Assembly (NCBI GenBank): GCA_002749535.1
Contig: MZZL01000406.1
Coordinates: forward strand, 1-64,000
DNA from: Apophysomyces variabilis
Taxonomy: Eukaryota > Mucoromycota > Mucoromycetes > Mucorales > Mucoraceae
Direction of reading: 5' to 3'
DNA: 64,000 nt
Both the position numbers and the translations under genes were made by a program. Shown one piece after another: positions 59,718 through 64,000 of this stretch (position 1 is its first letter; the number at the start of each line of letters is the position of its first letter). The notes under the pieces were generated by a model. The model was not told the DNA's origin and ran no database searches. It was given only the letters and a program-made list of their open reading frames with translations.

Positions 59718-62700
59718 ATGGCCAGAGTGTTGTGTACAGTCCGGGCACTGTACCCTTTCAACTCCACTGAGCCATCATCACTCCATTTTGCCCAAGGCGA
59801 TTACATTCAGGTTCTGACGAAACTGAAGTCTGGCTGGTGGGATGGCTGGTAATGTGAAAGAATCACCTTAATTTGTTTATGGATTGTCATGTCGTCCATG
59901 GAATCGTCTTGTTTTCCGTCTTTCTTTTTGCACCCGTTGTTAATATCGAAAATTTTCTGTGTTGTATAGGTGCGATGGTGAAAGGGGTTGGTTTCCTAGT
60001 AACTACGTAGAAATAGTAGAAGAATATGAAGACAGCAGCGAGGATGGAGAGGTACAGCCACATAAGAGAACCGCCGCTTTATTTGTTTGTTGATTTGTCT
60101 GACTCATCTTCTCTATTTTTGTTTGTTTATCTCAAACTAGGGAGAACAAAGACAAGAGAACAATAATGACAATAATAATAATATGATACCACTACGGAAT
60201 GACAACGAACATCCGTTAAGTATGACACCTCAACTGTTACGCGAGGATGACGACGAGGAAACCGACGATTACCATGTGACAGACGAAGACGATTCAGAAT
60301 ATGATATGATTTCTTATAATGTTGAATCACCCAATGGGCGTGAGCGTTTCGACGATCACAATGGCGCTTTCGGACTTCAACCCAGTCGTGGACTCGGAGG
60401 ACAAGACGAGGTAATTAACCCAACCTAAATGAACCTAAATACCTTTGATCTTTTGCGTCTGTGCATTCTATGTCCTAATTTTTATCATACGTTTTAGAAT
60501 GCATATACAAAACAAAATCCTCATCGAAGCCAATCACTCACGCAGGAAGTCCAGCCAATGGTAAATCGATCGTTTTCTACTGTTTCTGTTGTTTCTATGT
60601 GCTTCTTTTAATCTGGATGTATATCAATAGCCCGATAGCCAAAGCCGTCGGAAGCGTTATTCAGAAGCGGACGTAGACCGGAAGCTGATCGACAGAAACA
60701 AACCGTTGACTTGGACAAAACTATCTGTGCATGTTGCGTTGGCCATTCATGATCTTCATACAGCTGCTGGTCACGGTCGGCATGAAGACATTGTGGGATG
60801 TACTGAGGCTATAGTGGATGCTGTCCGATTCATGTTGTTTGCTTCAGGAACCATTGACAAAGAATCGAATCATGTTGCGTCCAACGCGGTTCTGCGAGCT
60901 CATTATCGCGCTATGATGGCTGCAATGTCCAAAGCCGTATTGTCATCACAATTACAACCGTTGGACGAAGAGAGTATAGCAACTTTGCTTTTTAATGCGA
61001 GTGAACTCTTGACAGCGGTGCGCAGTTTTGTCAGTGCGTGTCAGAGCGCACATGTACCCGTTCGGCACATTCATCCTACGATTGTAGAATCGGCTATTAA
61101 TCCTAGGCCAAAGTATGTGTTACAAAGCGAGCTGGTGGAAAACATCGTAGCCTACGGTAATAGCGTTCAGGATGCAGTGGATGCCATGATAACCAGTCTG
61201 AAAGCAACGCGAAGCGAATCGGCATCCTTGGCCGTTTTATTATTGAGCCAATTCCGTGGTCTAGCGAACCAGACGTCCCAATTATTGGGTCTTCTCGAAG
61301 ACATGGATGTTGAGTACGTTTTCGACCGTTCCCCTCTGACAGAAATAGCCAATGCAAAGCAGCGTATCCATAAAGCGCTGGGAGTTTTGTTCTATCGCAT
61401 GCAGTTAATGACGGATAAGCAAATGTCTCTAGACAAAGTTATGTTAGATATTGAGGAAGCAGCAAAGGAAGTGAGCGCGCCTGTGCCACTCATATGCGAT
61501 AGTGTAAATAAGTTAGTATCCGAAAGAAAGCATGCTTCGCCTGGAAAAAGATACTCGACAGCGGAAACTTCCATGACAACGACGACGATTGACGAGCGAG
61601 AGGAAGAAGAGGTCAACAGTCTGGCGACTGGTGACGAGGATTACGGCACGGATGAGGATGATGAACTGATGGATGCTTCGGTGTTCACAAGCGGTCCGCC
61701 GAGTAGGGTAACCGGCGATACATCGTCCGACGTGATCCGTCGAGCTCCTTCTGCTCAGTCTACAAGGAGAAATGTCCGACATAGTGAGGCTTTAGATCAA
61801 CCACGGCATATATCGGCCAAGTTGAAAAAGTTTTTCGGTGATGATGTGCCTGAGAGAGTAGCAGCTATCGCCGCTGCTCGACAGGCAGCATCGGAGAAGC
61901 CATGGTACTTGGAATACGACTACGACTTTGGTGAAGTCGTATTTAACATGGAAGGCTATGTCAAGGGTGGCACGCTTTGGGCGTTAGTGGTCCGACTGAC
62001 TCTCCAAGATTATCTGGATATGAACTTCAATAACACCTTCATGCTGACCTATCGTTCTTTCTGTACATCTATGGAACTACTCGAACTGCTTGAAAAGCGC
62101 TATTGCATGACTCCGCCTGAAGGCATGACGCCAGAAGAATTCGAGATATGGACACAGAAAAAATTGAAGCTTGTCCAGCTGCGTGTGTTCAATGTCCTCA
62201 AGATGTGGCTTGAGCAGTATTATAACGAGGAGGACGCAGTCATTTTGGATCGTTTACTTGAGTTCACTAATACGAGCATACGAAGCACGCTTAGTTCTGC
62301 GGCTGATCAGCTCGAACGATTGATTCGCAAACGAAAGGAGTGTGGTTCGCCTCAAGTGAATCTTAAGAAAATGGTGCTTACCCTTCCCGATCCGCCAGAG
62401 CCTATCTGGCCTCGTAACCGTAAGCGATTCCGGTTATTAGACATTGATCCTTTGGAAACCGCGCGGCAGATGACGGTGCGTGATTTCAAGCTTTATAGCG
62501 CGATTCGGCCAGTCGAGTGCCTTGACAAGGCATGGTCGCGCGAATCGTCCGATGTGGCGGTGAATATCCGGGCGTCGATTGAGTACTGCAATCAAGTCAC
62601 TGCTTGGGTGTCCGATTCGATCCTGAGCCAACATGAAGTCAAGAAGCGCAGTAATGTCATCAAGTACTGGGTTCAAGTAGCTGAGAAGTGTCGGATGCTG

Positions 62701-63302
62701 AACAACTTTAATACTTGCATGGCTGTGCTCTCGGCCTTTGACAACAGTGCCGTTGGACGTCTTAAGCGAACATGGGAGGTGGTCGGTGCACGGACCAACC
62801 AAACGTTGGCTCAAATCCGCAAGTTGATGGGAGCCAACCGCAATTTTGTCGAATACAGAGCCATTATTCATTCCATTAATCCACCCTGCATTCCATTCCT
62901 GGGCATCTATCTTCAAGATCTTACATTTATTGAGGATGGCAATGCGAACTTCTTAAAGACCAACAATAATATGATTAATTTCGCTAAACGGGCCAAAACG
63001 GCCGAAGTTATCCGAGAAATCCAACAATATCAATCTTCTCCCTACCAACTTCAACCCGTCAAGGCCATCCAGTCCTTTATCCTAGCCAATCTCCAAAGTG
63101 CTCGGGACGAAGAACAATTGTACAACGAAAGCTTGCGGCTAGAGCCCAGGTAAACGTTTGGTTTGTTTTTTCTGTCTGTATGAATGATCCTATTACTGGT
63201 ATCATTGACTTGTGTTTTTCTTTTATTTTTCCCTTGAAAAACCAAAGAGAACGGGAGGACGAGAAAATCACACGACTGCTGCAGGAATCTGGGTTTTTGT
63301 AG
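59718..63302 (+). CDS. SH3-domain Ras guanine nucleotide exchange factor (Cdc25/Ste6/Bud5 type)
   Basis: Activates a Ras-family GTPase by GDP release. Exon 1 (ATG 59718) and exon 2 form an SH3 domain: RVLCTVRALYPFNSTEPSSL, FAQGDYIQVLTKLKSGWWDG and GERGWFPSNYVEIV. Acidic and Asn-rich linkers follow over short exons. The main exon (to 63153) starts with a helical region (WTKLSVHVALAIHDLHTAAG), then a disordered acidic part, the RasGEF N motif (VKGGTLWALVVRLTLQDYLD, FNNTFMLTYRSFCTSMELLE) and the catalytic domain (ARQMTVRDFKLYSAIRPVEC, ASIEYCNQVTAWVSDSIL, NNFNTCMAVLSAFDNSAVGR, PCIPFLGIYLQDLTFIEDGN). The last exon adds EREDEKITRLLQESGFL. About 1,000 residues. SH3 plus GEF is the Cdc25-like arrangement, probably acting at the plasma membrane on Ras signalling and morphogenesis. 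Confidence 0.93.
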
Positions 63303-63717
63303 ATATAATATTACTTTTTCTGTTTTTCTCTTTTGTTTTGTTATTACATCAACATTTTGCATAAAAAAAGACACTTCATACATCACCACCTCGTATTTAT
63401 GTTTTCATTTCCTTTCATTTTCTTGAACCAAGAACAAATTCAAAACAAAGCAAAAAGAAAAAAGACAAACTCACTTGTAGTCTCATGGGGGGAAGTTCTC
63501 CTTTCGGAAAGATGTGTGATTTCCAGGAAAAAAAAACAAACAGAAACCATGGGATGGGGGTTATGGTGATCGGCAGATGAATAATCAATAATGAACCAAT
63601 AGAATAGATAAGGAAAAGAAAAGAAAATAACAGCAAACGATAGTAAGTATGAACGGAACACTGTACAAAGGAAAAACAAAACGGGCGCAAAGGAAAAGAG
63701 GATGACGGAGGGAAGGA
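63303..63717. other. Convergent 3' flanks
   Basis: AT-rich and A-rich 3' flank of the RasGEF gene meeting the 3' flank of the gene entering from the right. No feature supported. Confidence 0.4.
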
Positions 63718-64000
63718 TCAGGTATGATTGCGAGGACTGACCAAATGCCATAACCGGTCTAACCATAATGAACTCCAGTTATGTCCGTTGGCCATGGGAT
63801 GTGTCGATTGTGCCAAAACGGATGATGTTGATGATAAAGAAGAAGAGGCATGGGGCGGTTGGACAGTCCGTGCACGATTACCCGCAATGGCTTTCAAACG
63901 ATGGTGGCGATCGAGCTTTTGTTCCAAGTTTGGTAGGTCGGAAACGGATACCGTGCGATGCAAGTCTGAAGAAGACGTTGGCGGAGGTAGGGAAGGTAAA
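63718..64000 (-). CDS. C-terminal end of an unidentified protein (5' part outside window)
   Basis: A minus frame is open from the right edge to a stop at 63718. It reads LPSLPPPTSSSDLHRTVSVS, DLPNLEQKLDRHHRLKAIAG and NRARTVQPPHASSSLSSTSS, ending LWHLVSPRNHT. It is Ser/Pro-rich with one amphipathic segment, typical of a disordered regulatory tail. No domain visible. Composition unlike the adjacent non-coding DNA and the tail-to-tail position support a real gene end, but the evidence is thin. Confidence 0.45.
   Translation of the reverse strand, partial: LPSLPPPTSSSDLHRTVSVSDLPNLEQKLDRHHRLKAIAGNRARTVQPPHASSSLSSTSSVLAQSTHPMANGHNWSSLWLDRLWHLVSPRNHT

Noticed and set aside
1..64000. tRNA genes, rRNA, CRISPR arrays, bacterial operons
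   Set aside because: No tRNA-like B-box with matching A-box and cloverleaf was found, no regularly spaced repeats, and the intron-rich genes exclude a prokaryotic source.

Overview
The window is eukaryotic nuclear DNA from a fungus, most likely an early-diverging one (Mucoromycota, Mucorales-like). Coding exons are broken by many short GT-AG introns of roughly 40-70 bases, genes are a few kb apart, and intergenic DNA is AT-rich. The gene set combines fungal families (MKT1-type XPG-like protein, Mup1-type methionine permease, amadoriase-like oxidase) with genes usually missing from Dikarya: cobalamin-dependent methionine synthase and a RABL6-like GTPase. The taxon call is inference from gene content; no rRNA or tRNA gene was seen.

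Layout. 1-0.9 kb: aldo/keto reductase running off the left edge (minus). 2.8-3.5 kb: UBC13-type E2 (plus). 6.0-10.7 kb: SPT6 (minus). 11.8-13.0 kb: universal stress domain protein (plus). 13.9-15.0 kb: RNF5-like tail-anchored RING E3 (minus). 15.6-17.9 kb: RABL6-like GTPase (plus). 18.2-18.5 kb: small acidic protein (minus). 19.7-23.5 kb: kinesin-4-like motor (plus). 23.5-25.8 kb: decayed repeat-like DNA. 25.8-28.6 kb: MKT1-like gene (plus). 29.8-30.2 kb: small orphan. 31.0-32.7 kb: FAD amine oxidase (plus). 32.8-33.2 kb: transposase relic. 33.6-38.0 kb: methionine synthase MetH (minus). 39.4-39.8 kb: small membrane protein. 40.7-42.6 kb: coiled-coil plus W2-domain protein of unusual architecture. 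45.6-47.7 kb: methionine permease (plus). 48.4-50.2 kb: decayed gene with a MATH-like end. 50.9-54.0 kb: 5'-truncated LINE with a 15-bp target duplication. 54.05-54.22 kb: short element with 17-bp terminal inverted repeats. 55.1-57.0 kb: PLP decarboxylase of the GAD/CSAD type (plus). 59.7-63.3 kb: SH3-RasGEF (plus). 63.7-64.0 kb: C-terminus of a gene entering from the right (minus).

Most genes are independent housekeeping or regulatory genes. A loose sulfur theme exists (MetH, methionine permease, GAD/CSAD-type decarboxylase), but they are separated by kilobases and are not a demonstrated cluster. The best candidates for something undescribed are the coiled-coil/W2 protein with a duplicated N-terminal exon, the LINE nested against a small inverted-repeat element, and a long perfect-stem hairpin 3' of the stress-protein gene. 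I did not find a defence system, CRISPR array or biosynthetic cluster.
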